DNA of 64,000 nucleotides from Poriferisodalis sp965208895 (GCF_965208895.1 NZ_OZ242363.1:3534001-3598000); one strand, 5' to 3'. Counted from the stretch's first letter, positions 15,541-25,243 are shown. Program-made: numbers and translations. The notes: generated by a model from the letters alone, not told the origin.

Positions 15541-16761
15541 TCAAGCCGGCGGCGCCCTGGAGTCGGCGCTGTTGGAGGTTGCTGAGGGCGATGCAGGAGC
15601 GCACAATTCGTAGCGGCCCGCGCAGGGCTTGGGTTCGACCGTGTGGCCGTGGTCGTGGATCTTGTGGTGGCAGTCGTTGCAGACCAGCACCAGATTGTCG
15701 TAGTCGGTACGGCCGCCGTGCTGCCATTCGACGATGTGGTGAGCCTGGCAGTAGTCGGGCGACATGTCGCAGCCGATGCATCCTTGGTCGCGCAGTGCGA
15801 GCGCGGCGCGTTGCAGATCGGTGGCTGTGCGACGGCTGCGTCCCATGCGCAGGTCGCCGGTTGCGTGGTTGAAGATCGCCGGCAGCACCTGCGCATCGGC
15901 GGCGATGGGGCCCAGTTCGCTGATGGGGATGGGGGTGCCATCGGACAGTCGGGCGTTGGTGAGCTCGTGGTTCACTGCGTCGTAGTCGGCGACGACCAGC
16001 AGCGAGGTACCTGCGGGACGGGCGGTGTCGGGCTCGAGGATCAGCATTGCGATCGCATCTGCTGTGCGTTGGGAGTGCGAGGGCCGCGACCTGGGGTCTT
16101 CGTTGCTGTAGAGGCGCCGCTCTGCTGCGGCGATCACCGTGGCCAATCGGGCGCCGGTGACGGGGTCGAATTGGGCGTTGAGCACCACCATGCCGTCGTG
16201 GCGGCTGGTGAAGATCTTCCCTGAGCGGGCTTGACGCTGCCGCTCCAGCAGGGAGGCGCCGTCATCGCTGCTCGCCTCAGCCTGGTGGCGGGCAACGGTG
16301 CGGCGGAACTCGTCGTAGCCCTCCCGTTGCGCTCGCTCGGCCAACCATGCTTCGTCGATCGGACCCTCAGTCGATGCGCGGGCAATCAACTTCGCGTTCC
16401 CCTCCGGAATCGTGCCGTCTTCGAGACCGCTGCGCGTCGCGTCGAGGCCGCCGAGCGCAACGCTCAGCTTCACATCGCTGCGCGCCGCCCGCCCCGAGAT
16501 TCTCAGTGTGTCCTTGGCTGTCTGTTCGGCTGTCGCAGCGTCGGTGCGGCGCGTCAGCTCGCGCAGCGTCTCGGCGTGCAGCGCCGTCAAAGCCGACGTT
16601 GCCCGGCCGATCTCGGCCAGCCGGCGATGCAACGCCGCATCGGACAGTTCGGACACCGTCACCGCATCGACCCGTACGCCGACGCCAGCAGACGCCCCAT
16701 GCGGTGCGTCCGCAGCAGGGGAGGCACCGCTGAAACACCGGTCGCTGCTGTCCGTTTCCAT
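15541..16761 (-). CDS. DUF222-HNH endonuclease family protein
   Basis: A 406-residue protein from the ATG at 16761. The long N-terminal part (about residues 25-290) is the helical DUF222 domain common in actinobacteria, with RLAEIGRATSALTALHAETL near its start. The C-terminal HNH nuclease is intact: CIGCDMSPDYCQAHHIVEW, then HGGRTDYDNLVLVCNDCHHK, including zinc cysteines and catalytic histidines. These genes are often repeated or mobile and their role is not settled; intron-homing-like or defence roles have been suggested. It diverges from the cas operon, sharing a 188-bp intergenic region (16762-16949). Confidence 0.82.
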   Translation of the reverse strand: METDSSDRCFSGASPAADAPHGASAGVGVRVDAVTVSELSDAALHRRLAEIGRATSALTALHAETLRELTRRTDAATAEQTAKDTLRISGRAARSDVKLSVALGGLDATRSGLEDGTIPEGNAKLIARASTEGPIDEAWLAERAQREGYDEFRRTVARHQAEASSDDGASLLERQRQARSGKIFTSRHDGMVVLNAQFDPVTGARLATVIAAAERRLYSNEDPRSRPSHSQRTADAIAMLILEPDTARPAGTSLLVVADYDAVNHELTNARLSDGTPIPISELGPIAADAQVLPAIFNHATGDLRMGRSRRTATDLQRAALALRDQGCIGCDMSPDYCQAHHIVEWQHGGRTDYDNLVLVCNDCHHKIHDHGHTVEPKPCAGRYELCAPASPSATSNSADSRAPPA

Positions 16762-16949
16762 GAGAACAACCGTACGAGGGGGCTGTGACACGAACCGGCA
16801 ATGAGGCGTGACCACGGGCCGCGTAGCAGGACAACTCGGCCGCAGCGGATCGCCACGGCGGGTGTCCATCCGCATTCGTGTAACACCCCGTCATTACTGT
16901 CGCTTCTGCGAGTTGCGGTCGAATTGGAGCAACGAGGAGAGGAACATTT
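16762..16949 (+). promoter_or_regulatory. Divergent region carrying the cas operon translation signal and presumably its promoter
   Basis: The 188 bp between the HNH gene and csb1 end in GAGGAGAGG, a strong ribosome-binding site 7 bases before the GTG of csb1. No unmistakable -35/-10 pair is visible, but no other promoter position is available for the operon, whose genes overlap or nearly touch. Confidence 0.45.
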
Positions 16950-18149
16950 GTGACTAATCAACTGGAATATGAGCGACTTCTGCATGGCTGCAGGGATGAC
17001 TCGTTCGACGACGGACTCTTGATCGAAGCTGAACTCGAACCTGTCGCTGGGTCTGGGGGCACCGTGAAGCCCGCCGTGTACGAAGGTGGCAGATACCAGA
17101 CTGATCGTCGCTGGGCTTCGCCATCCGACGCTGTGCCGCAGGACGTCGTCGTGATCGACAACGTGCCGTCGCAGGCCAACCGTCATGAGGAGCAGTTGCG
17201 CATGGATCGTGCAGCATCCGGGCTGCCGGAGTTGCTGCTTGACCTGTCCGACATGGCCAATCTGCCGTCGCATCTGCCTCGTGTGATCTCCAGTTTCCAG
17301 TTCCCGCATCGCAATGCTGACGCGTACCTACGCGACGCCCTGTGCGACGGTGTGGAGTTTTCGAAGACGAACTTGGGAAGGGCGATCTTCCATGCAACCG
17401 CCTCTGAAGCGGGACCCCTGGCGGCATGGTTTCCTCAAGCGTTGCTGTACGGATTCTGGCAGTCGCATCTCGGCAAGAAGCGGACTCAGGCCAAGCACGC
17501 CCGTGCGTGGGTCTCGGAGATCATCGGTTGGCAGCCCGCTTCGCGTGATACGAGGGTGATGGGCCTGAAGGGCGACCCGCTCAATCTGAGCATCGATGAG
17601 GCCGTGATGCACGATCCGAATGACTATGTGGTGTGGGAGTTCGGCACCAAGAAAGCCGACGGCGCGGAGAAGAAGACCAAGCTGTCCGAACTCGGCCACG
17701 GTCAGGTTCCGTTCATGTCTCAGACCGACGGCGCGCCTGCCGGGGTGTCGTTTCGCCGTGTCACTCAGCGAGCATCGCTCTCGCTGGCGCAGTTGAGGCG
17801 GGTAAGCATGGGTTCGGGTTCCGCCGATGCAGATGCGGCTGTCCGAGCGCTGGTGGCGGCAATCGGGCTGCACGCCCACACGCTGGCGTTCGGGCGCGGC
17901 TTCGCTCTCAGGTCGGGAGCGGAGTTACGCACGGCGAGAGCGACCGTCACATGGCTTGGTGCCGATGGCGACCAACCGGTGGAACTCGGTGGCATTGATG
18001 CGACGCGAGCATTGCTGGGGGCAGCTAAGGCGGCGGCGCGAGATGCGTCGGTGCCGATGGACGGATGGGATGCTGATCCCTTGCGGCTGACGCCGAGTGA
18101 TCGACTCCGCAAGGCTGTCGTCTCGTCTTGGCCGGATCTGGCTGACTGA
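16950..18149 (+). CDS. csb1: Type I-G (I-U) CRISPR backbone protein Csb1 (Cas7 group)
   Basis: A 399-residue RAMP protein of the GSU0053/Csb1 family, the Cas7-like subunit expected to polymerise along the crRNA in the Cascade complex. Family features include the N-terminal VKPAVYEGGRYQTDRRW (about residues 33-55), VVIDNVPSQANRHEEQL near 70 and the C-terminal AHTLAFGRGFALRSGAELRT. The GTG start at 16950 is supported by a strong ribosome-binding site. Its stop overlaps the ATG of csb2 by one base. First gene of the cas operon; its presence together with csb2 defines the subtype. Confidence 0.9.
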   Translation: MTNQLEYERLLHGCRDDSFDDGLLIEAELEPVAGSGGTVKPAVYEGGRYQTDRRWASPSDAVPQDVVVIDNVPSQANRHEEQLRMDRAASGLPELLLDLSDMANLPSHLPRVISSFQFPHRNADAYLRDALCDGVEFSKTNLGRAIFHATASEAGPLAAWFPQALLYGFWQSHLGKKRTQAKHARAWVSEIIGWQPASRDTRVMGLKGDPLNLSIDEAVMHDPNDYVVWEFGTKKADGAEKKTKLSELGHGQVPFMSQTDGAPAGVSFRRVTQRASLSLAQLRRVSMGSGSADADAAVRALVAAIGLHAHTLAFGRGFALRSGAELRTARATVTWLGADGDQPVELGGIDATRALLGAAKAAARDASVPMDGWDADPLRLTPSDRLRKAVVSSWPDLAD

Positions 18150-19594
18150 TGCTCAGCGTCACGGTCGAGTTTCTTCACGGCACATTCCGAGCCGACCCAG
18201 ACGGTACTGCGCATACGGGCAGGCTCGAACATGGCGAATGGCCGCCGTCGCCGTCGCGACTCTTCGCCGCTTTCGTAGCTGCCGACGGCACGCGCGATCG
18301 GTGTCGTCACACCAGCGGTGCGGAGTTGAGCGTGTTCGTCGGTGCGCCTCCGCCGGTCATACGGGCGAGCACTGCCAGCGAAGTTCACCATCAGCGTCTC
18401 CAGCCGCGATTCATCGTGAAACAGGAAGGCAAGGCCCACGGGGGAACGCAGCAGGAATACGTGGGCCGTATCGCGGTCGAGGTCCGCCCCGGGGTGCGGG
18501 TGAGTGCGCGTCATCCCCGAGTGCAGTACTGCTGGCCGATCGAAGTCGGTGAGGACGATTTCCGTGCCCTGCAGGTGCGAGCCGCGCGCATCGGGTACTT
18601 GGGCTGTGCAGACTCGCCCGTTCGGGTCCGCGTCACTGACGCCGATGCAGAAGCGAGGCTGGTGCCTACGACGGCGTTTGAGCCTGACCCGAGCGGGGAG
18701 GTCGCAATCAGCGTTCCTGCCGCAGGTCACCTTGAGGCGCTCGATGCGGCATTTGACGAATGGACGGCCGAGGGGGGATCGGTGGGCCGTTCGCAGTTTC
18801 CGGCATTGATCAACAAGGAGCGATATCGATCCCCGGGCGCGGCCAGCACGCCTTCGGCGAAAGGGGGTGTGGCGGTAACGATGGTGCTGCGCCCGGCAGT
18901 GTCCGCCCGGCGCATTTCGCAGGTGACTGCGACGTTCAAGGCTGCCGTTTTGAAGCACTACCAAGCCGTTCATGGAGAGCCGCTGCCCGAGTTGCACGGC
19001 CACGGGTTCGGCTCGACCGGTTACGACACTGCCCGCTACTTGGCACTTCCAGATGTCGGCCATGCGCATGCCAAGGGACGCATCCACGGCGTGGCTCTTT
19101 GGCTGCCTGCCACGGCACCGGATGGCCTCGCTGCTGCGGTGCGTGCGGCTGCGGCTCGGATCGCGCGCTTGGACGGCACGGGAATCAACGTCGGCGTCGA
19201 GATGTGGGATGGCCAGCGACGGCCGGGGTCGGTGCGCCCGTCGCGCTGGTCTGGGCCCGCCCAGCACTGGGTGTCAGTCTTCCCGGCCATTCACGAGCGT
19301 CACCGGCAGGTGACGCTGGCCGAGGTTTCCCGCTGGTGCGCCAATGCCGGGTTGCCCGCCCCGGTCGCCGTTCGCAATTCCCGGAGCCCGCTCATTGCGG
19401 GCGCAGCGCGACTTGCATCGGTCGAAGTGCATCGGCAGGGGCGACCGAAGCGGCCGTTTTCGCATTTCGAGCTGTGGTTCGACGAGCCAATCTCCGGACC
19501 GGTGGTGATCGGTTCAGGGCGCCAGCGCGGCTTCGGGCTGTGTCTGCCGCTTGGCCCGCCGACAGCGGCGCAGCCCAGGAGCCATCGTGGTTAG
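18149..19594 (+). CDS. csb2: Type I-G (I-U) protein Csb2 (fused Cas5-Cas6-like)
   Basis: A 481-residue Csb2 (GSU0054/Balac_1305) family protein. In this subtype it is taken to combine a Cas5-like subunit, which holds the crRNA 5' handle, with a Cas6-like RNase that processes pre-crRNA; no separate cas6 is present here. The N-terminus MLSVTVEFLHGTFRADPDG and EWPPSPSRLFAAFVAA (about residues 32-47) are diagnostic, and HFELWFDEPISGPVVIGSGR, then QRGFGLCLP close the RAMP fold with its glycine-rich loop near the C-terminus. It starts at the ATG overlapping the csb1 stop and overlaps cas3 by 8 bases. Its substrate would be the strongly palindromic repeat of the array. Confidence 0.88.
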   Translation: MLSVTVEFLHGTFRADPDGTAHTGRLEHGEWPPSPSRLFAAFVAADGTRDRCRHTSGAELSVFVGAPPPVIRASTASEVHHQRLQPRFIVKQEGKAHGGTQQEYVGRIAVEVRPGVRVSARHPRVQYCWPIEVGEDDFRALQVRAARIGYLGCADSPVRVRVTDADAEARLVPTTAFEPDPSGEVAISVPAAGHLEALDAAFDEWTAEGGSVGRSQFPALINKERYRSPGAASTPSAKGGVAVTMVLRPAVSARRISQVTATFKAAVLKHYQAVHGEPLPELHGHGFGSTGYDTARYLALPDVGHAHAKGRIHGVALWLPATAPDGLAAAVRAAAARIARLDGTGINVGVEMWDGQRRPGSVRPSRWSGPAQHWVSVFPAIHERHRQVTLAEVSRWCANAGLPAPVAVRNSRSPLIAGAARLASVEVHRQGRPKRPFSHFELWFDEPISGPVVIGSGRQRGFGLCLPLGPPTAAQPRSHRG

Positions 19595-22391
19595 CCCATC
19601 GCAGGGCGTTGCTGGCGGCGCCTCGTTGCTGCCCACTCCTCCTTTCGAGGACTTCTACGCAGCGGTGTATGAGCGCGAGCCGTTTCCTTGGCAATCGCGG
19701 CTTGCGCAGAAAGTTCACGACGACGGGGCATGGCCGCTCGAAATCGGCGTGCCCACGGGGCTTGGCAAGACGGCGTGCTTGGACATCGCGGTGTGGTGGT
19801 TGGCCTCGCAGGCGCACTTGGAACCTACGCAGCGAACTGCGCCGACGCGTATCTGGTGGTGCGTGAACCGTCGACTCCTCGTTGATTCCACTGCCAAGCA
19901 CGCAAGACGGCTCACCTGTTTGCTTCGCGAGGGGGACTCATCGGCCCACGATCACGCTGCGCAACGAGCGCTGTGTAGTGTGCGCGATCGCTTGTGCGCG
20001 TTGTCGGCGTTGCCAGAAGCGCCGCCACTGCAAGTCGTTCAGCTGCGCGGGGGCATGTCGTCGGAGCGCCCACGGGATCCGTCTCAGCCGGCGATCGTGC
20101 TGTCGACCATTCCGATGTACGGATCGCGTCTGCTGTTTCGCGGGTACGGCTCGTCGCGATCGATGCGCCCGATCGATGCGGCCATGGCGGGTACCGACAG
20201 CTTGGTGCTCATCGATGAGGCGCACCTTGCGCAGCACCTGAGGGACTTGGTGCCGGCGCTGAAGGACTGCGCACCTCGTGTCGAGGAGTTGTGGACTTCT
20301 GGGCGCTCAGGTCCCCAGATCGTCTCGTTGACAGCTACGGGCGATGTCGGCGACGGAAGGTTCGACCTCGATGAAGCCGACCGCGAACATCCTGAGGTGA
20401 GACGGCGTCTCCACGCACGCAAGCCGTTGACCCTGCGGGTGCCGTTATCGGGCAAGCCCGAACGCCACCTTGCTGACGAGGCTAAGGCGCTGCTGGCCGC
20501 TGCTGGCCGACCGGTGTCGTGTGTGGTGTTCGCCAACACGCCGGCAACGGCCCGCGCTGTGTACACCGAGCTTGTTGCGCGGCGCAAGTCAGCGGGCGAT
20601 CGGGTTCTGCTGCTCACAGGGCGTGCCCGAGAGGAAGATGCCGCCGTTGTGCGCAGCCAGATTCTGGATGCCGCGCACGGAGCGCCGTCAGAACGCCCCA
20701 ATGTGGCCCGCGAGCACAGTCTTGTGGTTGTAGCGACCCAGACACTCGAGGTAGGCGCGGATGTCGATTTCGAGTTCTTGGTGACCGAGCAGTGCGGGGT
20801 GCGAGCGCTTACGCAAAGACTCGGGCGCCTGAATCGTCTTGGCCGATTCGACGGGTCCCGCGCCGTTTACGTCCATCTGGAGTCGGCCCGTGCTCGCAAG
20901 CCCGATACGGGCTGGCCCGTCTATGGACCCGAACCCGACCACGTTCTGCGCAGGCTGGAACAGGCTCAGAGCATCGGGGATGAGTCCGGGAACGAGATCG
21001 ACATGTCCCCGCATGCGATCTCGGCGGTGCTCGGTGAAGCCGAGGACGACCCCGGTCGGGCACCGGAAGTGCTCCCTGCGCTCCTGTGGGAGTGGGTCAA
21101 GACCACCACGCCGCCGCCCGGCGAGGCACCGGTCGAGCCGTACTTCTCGGGCATCCAAGACCAGAACAGATCCGTGTCGGTCATATGGCGGTGCCATGTA
21201 CCAGTGCCGGGGGAGCGGCTGTGGCCGCGGCCACGTGATGCTGAGGCAATAGATGTACCCATCTGGGAGCTGCGCAGCGCGCTTGAAGATCAGCAGTTGA
21301 CGCGCCTCACGCCGGATCGGCTCTCGGTGGAGGCGGTCGGCACGGACGAGTTGCGCCCGGGCGACTCGGTGGTTCTCCCGACAGATGTGGGCCTCATCGA
21401 CCAGTTCGGTTGGGATGCCACATGCCGTGAACGCGCTCACGACGTCGCATTGGAGTGTGCAGGCCTGCCGCTTGATGCAGCCGCTATCCGCCGGCTCGCG
21501 AGTGTGGAGGTCGGTGGGCTTGTCAACACCATCTTGCAGAACGATGTCGACGAACCTGACGAAGAGGAGAGTTCCGCAGCGCTTGCTCATTTGATCGAGA
21601 CGCTGCGAGCCACGCTGCCTCCCAAGTGGGATGAGGATTCTTGGGCTGGCTTCTTGAGCGCCCTCGACCCTGTCGTTTCCGAACCTGCGAACGAGATTCC
21701 TCGGCTGCGACGTCGATCCGAGGACGCCAGCCGAGTCATCTATGACGAATTCGACGAGCGTTCTCTTGCCGCTGCGGCAGTCGAGTTGGACGCACACGGC
21801 TACGCAGTCGGGGAGCAGGCATATGCCGTTGCGCGCTGCATCGGTCTTGCCGCCGATCTGGCGGGAGTCCTGCGCTCGGCGGGGCAGTGTCACGATGTCG
21901 GCAAAGCTGACGATCGCTTTCAGCAATGGCTTCGGGACGGACCAGTGGAACAGCCCCTCGTTGCGAAGTCGTCGATGCGACGTGATCGATGGGCAGCGGC
22001 CCGGGCAGCGGCGGGTTGGCCCCGCGGCGGCCGGCATGAGGAACTGTCTGCCCGTCTGGTGACGGCTTGGCTGGCTGCCGCCGACAGCGGCGACATCTCA
22101 GGCTCAGACGCGCAACTATTGACTCACTTGGTCGTCAGCCATCATGGAAGGGGCCGACCGCTGGTGGAACCGGTCAACGACGGCTCACCCTCGTCGGTTC
22201 GCTGGTCGATCAAGGGACATGAAGTGTCTGCGTGTGCAGACTTGGCAGTCGTCGATTGGGAGCAGCCGGAGCGGTTTGCCCGCCTCAACGAACGTTTCGG
22301 GCCGTGGGGCTTAGCGCTGCTGGAAGCAGTTGTGCGCCAAGCCGACCACACCGTGTCGGCGGGTGCCTCCATTGCATGGGAGGTCCGCTAA
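19587..22391 (+). CDS. cas3: Cas3 helicase-nuclease with C-terminal HD domain
   Basis: A 934-residue effector that unwinds and degrades DNA bound by Cascade. The SF2 helicase comes first: Walker A GVPTGLGKT near residue 55, DEAH box LIDEAHLAQHL near 207, SLTATGD near 250, and VATQTLEVGADVDFEFLVTE...LTQRLGRLNRLGR near 383-420. The HD nuclease is at the C-terminal end, with QCHDVGKADDRFQQWL near 767 and LVVSHHGRGRP near 846. This helicase-HD order, reverse of the common Cas3, is characteristic of I-G (I-U) systems. The GTG at 19587 has AGGAG upstream; it overlaps csb2 by 8 bases, and its stop overlaps the csb3 ATG by one base. Confidence 0.92.
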   Translation: MVSPSQGVAGGASLLPTPPFEDFYAAVYEREPFPWQSRLAQKVHDDGAWPLEIGVPTGLGKTACLDIAVWWLASQAHLEPTQRTAPTRIWWCVNRRLLVDSTAKHARRLTCLLREGDSSAHDHAAQRALCSVRDRLCALSALPEAPPLQVVQLRGGMSSERPRDPSQPAIVLSTIPMYGSRLLFRGYGSSRSMRPIDAAMAGTDSLVLIDEAHLAQHLRDLVPALKDCAPRVEELWTSGRSGPQIVSLTATGDVGDGRFDLDEADREHPEVRRRLHARKPLTLRVPLSGKPERHLADEAKALLAAAGRPVSCVVFANTPATARAVYTELVARRKSAGDRVLLLTGRAREEDAAVVRSQILDAAHGAPSERPNVAREHSLVVVATQTLEVGADVDFEFLVTEQCGVRALTQRLGRLNRLGRFDGSRAVYVHLESARARKPDTGWPVYGPEPDHVLRRLEQAQSIGDESGNEIDMSPHAISAVLGEAEDDPGRAPEVLPALLWEWVKTTTPPPGEAPVEPYFSGIQDQNRSVSVIWRCHVPVPGERLWPRPRDAEAIDVPIWELRSALEDQQLTRLTPDRLSVEAVGTDELRPGDSVVLPTDVGLIDQFGWDATCRERAHDVALECAGLPLDAAAIRRLASVEVGGLVNTILQNDVDEPDEEESSAALAHLIETLRATLPPKWDEDSWAGFLSALDPVVSEPANEIPRLRRRSEDASRVIYDEFDERSLAAAAVELDAHGYAVGEQAYAVARCIGLAADLAGVLRSAGQCHDVGKADDRFQQWLRDGPVEQPLVAKSSMRRDRWAAARAAAGWPRGGRHEELSARLVTAWLAAADSGDISGSDAQLLTHLVVSHHGRGRPLVEPVNDGSPSSVRWSIKGHEVSACADLAVVDWEQPERFARLNERFGPWGLALLEAVVRQADHTVSAGASIAWEVR

Positions 22392-23335
22392 TGCCCTCAC
22401 ACGAATGTCCCGGTCTGCCGGCCGAATGGCTCAACGCGTGGCTGGCCGCTGTCGGCGTCACGGTCTTGGTGCCCGACATGCGCCTGTCCTGGACCGACAG
22501 TGCCAGCCCGCATGCTGTTCTGCATGCGCCAGACGGTTCCGATCCGATCGACTTGCTAGTCGATGCATGGCCTACCAAGGAACGAATCGACGACATGCCG
22601 ATTGCCGATTCTTGGCGCGATATTCAGCCTTACGACCCCAAGATGTCTATTGATGATTTTCGTAACCGAGCTCGCTATTTGCGATCACATGGGCATAGTG
22701 ACCACTGGTCACTGTCATCAATCTATACAGACCTGTTTGTCAATGCTCAGACAAAGGATCATGCCGTCGGCGGGTCGAAGTTCGCCCCCGGAGTTCCAGG
22801 AAAGAACAATCTGACGGGCAAGGGGCGTACAATCTACAGCCGACTGGCAAAAGTTCACTCTCAGGTGAGCGAGAGCCGAATTCAGGTCATTGCTACATTG
22901 GCAGGACATTCAAGACGTGTCGAAGACAACGGATTAGGATTCGACTTCAGGCGCATAACTGCTCTTGCCGACGACTCCAAGAAGCGCGTTGATGCTGTTA
23001 TTGAGGTTCTGGCCTTCTTCGGACTTGCTCTGTTTCCGATCCGGGGTATTGGCGTAATCAAGACTGCAACCAATACCAAGAGGAGTTCGAATAGAAACAA
23101 TTTCCTTCAACAGCGGAATTGGATTCAATATCAACGCAATGGCTCGTTGCGATTTGTATGGCCAGCTTGGCGCGTTCCCTTGACTCGTGCGGCGATTGAC
23201 GCATTGCTCGATGCTTGGAGTCCGACGCGCCGTGGTGCATGGTCTGGGTTGGAGGTTCATAATGCTTGGCAGAGTCTAGAATTCAATGCGTCTGGAGATG
23301 ATCGGACGCGTGGCATCGGATCGGAATCGCTTTGA
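22391..23335 (+). CDS. csb3: Type I-G (I-U) CRISPR protein Csb3
   Basis: A 314-residue protein in the place held by csb3 (Balac_1303 type) in Csb3-containing I-U systems such as that of Bifidobacterium; many other I-G loci have the much larger Csx17 instead. The start GLPAEWLNAWLAAVGVTVLV and the pattern DNGLGFDFRRIT near residue 185 fit what I recall of the family. It probably takes the Cas8-like part in the effector complex, which is inference. From about 22620 to 23330 the DNA is visibly richer in A+T than the flanking cas genes, hinting at separate ancestry or relaxed composition. It overlaps cas3 by one base and cas4 by one base. Confidence 0.75.
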   Translation: MPSHECPGLPAEWLNAWLAAVGVTVLVPDMRLSWTDSASPHAVLHAPDGSDPIDLLVDAWPTKERIDDMPIADSWRDIQPYDPKMSIDDFRNRARYLRSHGHSDHWSLSSIYTDLFVNAQTKDHAVGGSKFAPGVPGKNNLTGKGRTIYSRLAKVHSQVSESRIQVIATLAGHSRRVEDNGLGFDFRRITALADDSKKRVDAVIEVLAFFGLALFPIRGIGVIKTATNTKRSSNRNNFLQQRNWIQYQRNGSLRFVWPAWRVPLTRAAIDALLDAWSPTRRGAWSGLEVHNAWQSLEFNASGDDRTRGIGSESL

Positions 23336-23940
23336 TGACCGAACCCGTCGTTCTGATTTCGGCGCTTGAGCACTTCGTCTACTGCGAGCGTCAGTGCGCT
23401 CTCATCCACGGCGACGGCGTGTGGATGGATAACGCCCACACCGTGCGCGGCTCGCATGCTCATCGTCGGGTGGACAGCGGGCTGCATCGCCGCGAGCGGG
23501 GCGTGCTGACCTTGCGATCGATCCCGCTGTGGAGCGAGACGCTGGGGCTGTCGGGCCGGGCGGACACCGTCGAGTTCAACGAGGGTGCGGTGTACCCGGT
23601 CGAGCACAAATCCGGTGTACGTCACGGCAAGGCCGCCGACCTGCAGGTGTGTGCTCAAGCGATGTGCCTCGAAGAGATGATGCACGTCGACATACCCGTT
23701 GCCTATGTCTGGTACGGCGGACCCCGCAGGCGGGCGAAGGTGCTTCTCGACCACCAGCTCCGAACGGATGTGATTGAGACTGTGGAATCGGTCCGTGCGC
23801 AGCTGCTCTCCGGTGAACTGCCTGCGGCACCCAACGATGCTCGCTGCGAGGAATGCCAGCTCGAGCCCCACTGCCTCCCGTCCGCGACGGCCACAGCGAC
23901 GCGGATTGCAGCGTTGACATCTGAGGCACTGCTGCTGTGA
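23335..23940 (+). CDS. cas4: Cas4 exonuclease (iron-sulfur, RecB-like)
   Basis: A 201-residue Cas4, which trims prespacers and helps select PAM-proximal ends. Cysteines for a 4Fe-4S cluster are at YCERQC (residues 17 and 21) and in the C-terminal CEECQLEPHC. RecB-nuclease motifs are GRADTVEF, VEHKSG (motif with the catalytic lysine) and QVCAQAMCLEE. The ATG at 23335 overlaps the csb3 stop and is preferred to a TTG one codon upstream. Its end overlaps the GTG of cas1. In many I-U loci cas4 is fused to cas1; here they are separate. Confidence 0.9.
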   Translation: MTEPVVLISALEHFVYCERQCALIHGDGVWMDNAHTVRGSHAHRRVDSGLHRRERGVLTLRSIPLWSETLGLSGRADTVEFNEGAVYPVEHKSGVRHGKAADLQVCAQAMCLEEMMHVDIPVAYVWYGGPRRRAKVLLDHQLRTDVIETVESVRAQLLSGELPAAPNDARCEECQLEPHCLPSATATATRIAALTSEALLL

Positions 23941-24950
23941 AGATTCTCAGCACGGTCTATGTCACCGACCACCGCGCCAAGGTGGGAGTGCGCAAGGGGT
24001 CGCTGACCGTCACACGTGAGTCCGGCACAACCCGCATACCCATGGAAGGCGTCGACAGCGTCCTGTTGTTGGGTCGTGCGCAGGTCACCTCCGATGCGCT
24101 CGCAAGCTGCGCAGCGCGAGGAGTCCGCGTCGCGTCGCTCAAGCGAAACGGCGCGCTGCGATTCGCTTGTGGCGGCCCAATGGGCGGAAACGTCCACCTT
24201 CGAACCTCCCAGCACGCTGCCGCCGCTGACGAGCAGCGATCCCTTGAACTAGCCCGCCGGTTTGTCGCTGCGAAGATTCGCAACTCGTGCTCGGTAGTCG
24301 AGCGCTGGTCTCGCGACGCGGAAGGAGTGCTCGCCAAGACGCTCCGGAACAGATCGGATCAGATTCGCGACCGACTCGGCCGAATCGGGGCTGCTCGCGA
24401 CGGGGATCACCTCCGCGGAATCGAGGGCGACGCGGCGCGCTTGTACTTCACGTGCATCGGTCAGGCGCTGTCGCAGAGCCCGCTGAGTTTCACAGCGCGC
24501 AGCCGCCGTCCGCCACGCGACCCGGTGAACGCCGCCATGAGCTTTTGCTATGGGTTGCTCACCACGGAACTCATCGGCGGACTTGATGCAGTAGGACTTG
24601 ACTACCAAGTCGGCTTTCTTCATCGAGCCCGCTCCGGTCGGCCGTCGTTGGCGCTCGACTTGGCGGAGGAACTGCGGCCTATCTGCGACCGATTCGTCGT
24701 CACATTGGTCCGACGGCGCCAGCTCGGACCCAGCGATTTCGAACGCATGCCCGGAGGCGCCGTTTACTTCAATGACAGCGGTCGAGCCCGATTGCTCGAA
24801 CGCTGGGAGGAACACCGCGAGCAGGCCTTCCGCCACGCAACTCTTCAACGGCCAATCGAGCGCTGGGCGCTGCCGACAGTCCAGGCGACACTCCTCGCGA
24901 GACATCTGCGAGGCGATCTGCCCATGTACCCGCCCTTCGTGCTCTCGTAG
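23937..24950 (+). CDS. cas1: Cas1 integrase
   Basis: A 337-residue Cas1, the catalytic subunit of spacer integration. The N-terminal beta domain begins MKILSTVYVTDHRAKVGVRK, and GVDSVLLLGRAQVTSDALASC is the family's core strand-helix. The metal-binding active site is present: glutamate in IEGDAARLYF (about residue 162), histidine in GFLHRARSGRPSLALDLAEE (about 228) and acidic residues after it (about 240-244). It starts with a GTG overlapping the stop of cas4 (GTGA) and ends 2 bases before cas2. All residues needed for function are intact, so acquisition could still work. Confidence 0.93.
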   Translation: MKILSTVYVTDHRAKVGVRKGSLTVTRESGTTRIPMEGVDSVLLLGRAQVTSDALASCAARGVRVASLKRNGALRFACGGPMGGNVHLRTSQHAAAADEQRSLELARRFVAAKIRNSCSVVERWSRDAEGVLAKTLRNRSDQIRDRLGRIGAARDGDHLRGIEGDAARLYFTCIGQALSQSPLSFTARSRRPPRDPVNAAMSFCYGLLTTELIGGLDAVGLDYQVGFLHRARSGRPSLALDLAEELRPICDRFVVTLVRRRQLGPSDFERMPGGAVYFNDSGRARLLERWEEHREQAFRHATLQRPIERWALPTVQATLLARHLRGDLPMYPPFVLS

Positions 24951-24952
24951 CG

Positions 24953-25243
24953 ATGGATGTTCTCGTGACGTACGACATCGCAACTGACAAGAAGTCGGAC
25001 GCGAGACGTCTCAAGAAGGTGGCTGATCTCTGCTCCGAATACGGCACGCGCGTCCAGTATTCGGTATTCGAGTGTCGCGTGACACCAGCATCATTGGCGA
25101 AGCTCCGGGCTGATCTTGAAGACACCATCGATTGGAACAGGGACACGATCACCCTGTACCGATTTCGAGGCTCTATCAACGATGCCAAGACAACTCTTGG
25201 GGTTGAACTCGACCACCAGACAGGCAATCCTTGGATCCTGTGA
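24953..25243 (+). CDS. cas2: Cas2 integration subunit
   Basis: A 96-residue ferredoxin-fold protein with the usual MDVLVTYDIATDKKSDARRL start (conserved aspartate Asp8), GTRVQYSVFECRVTP middle strand and TLYRFRG. Forms the bridge between Cas1 dimers during integration. The stop lies 130 bp from the first CRISPR repeat, so cas2 is next to the leader end, where new spacers should enter. Last gene of the cas operon. Confidence 0.93.
   Translation: MDVLVTYDIATDKKSDARRLKKVADLCSEYGTRVQYSVFECRVTPASLAKLRADLEDTIDWNRDTITLYRFRGSINDAKTTLGVELDHQTGNPWIL

Noticed and set aside
17765..19267. Minus-strand frame of 500 codons across csb1 and csb2
   Set aside because: Antisense to two recognised cas genes, with low-complexity composition.
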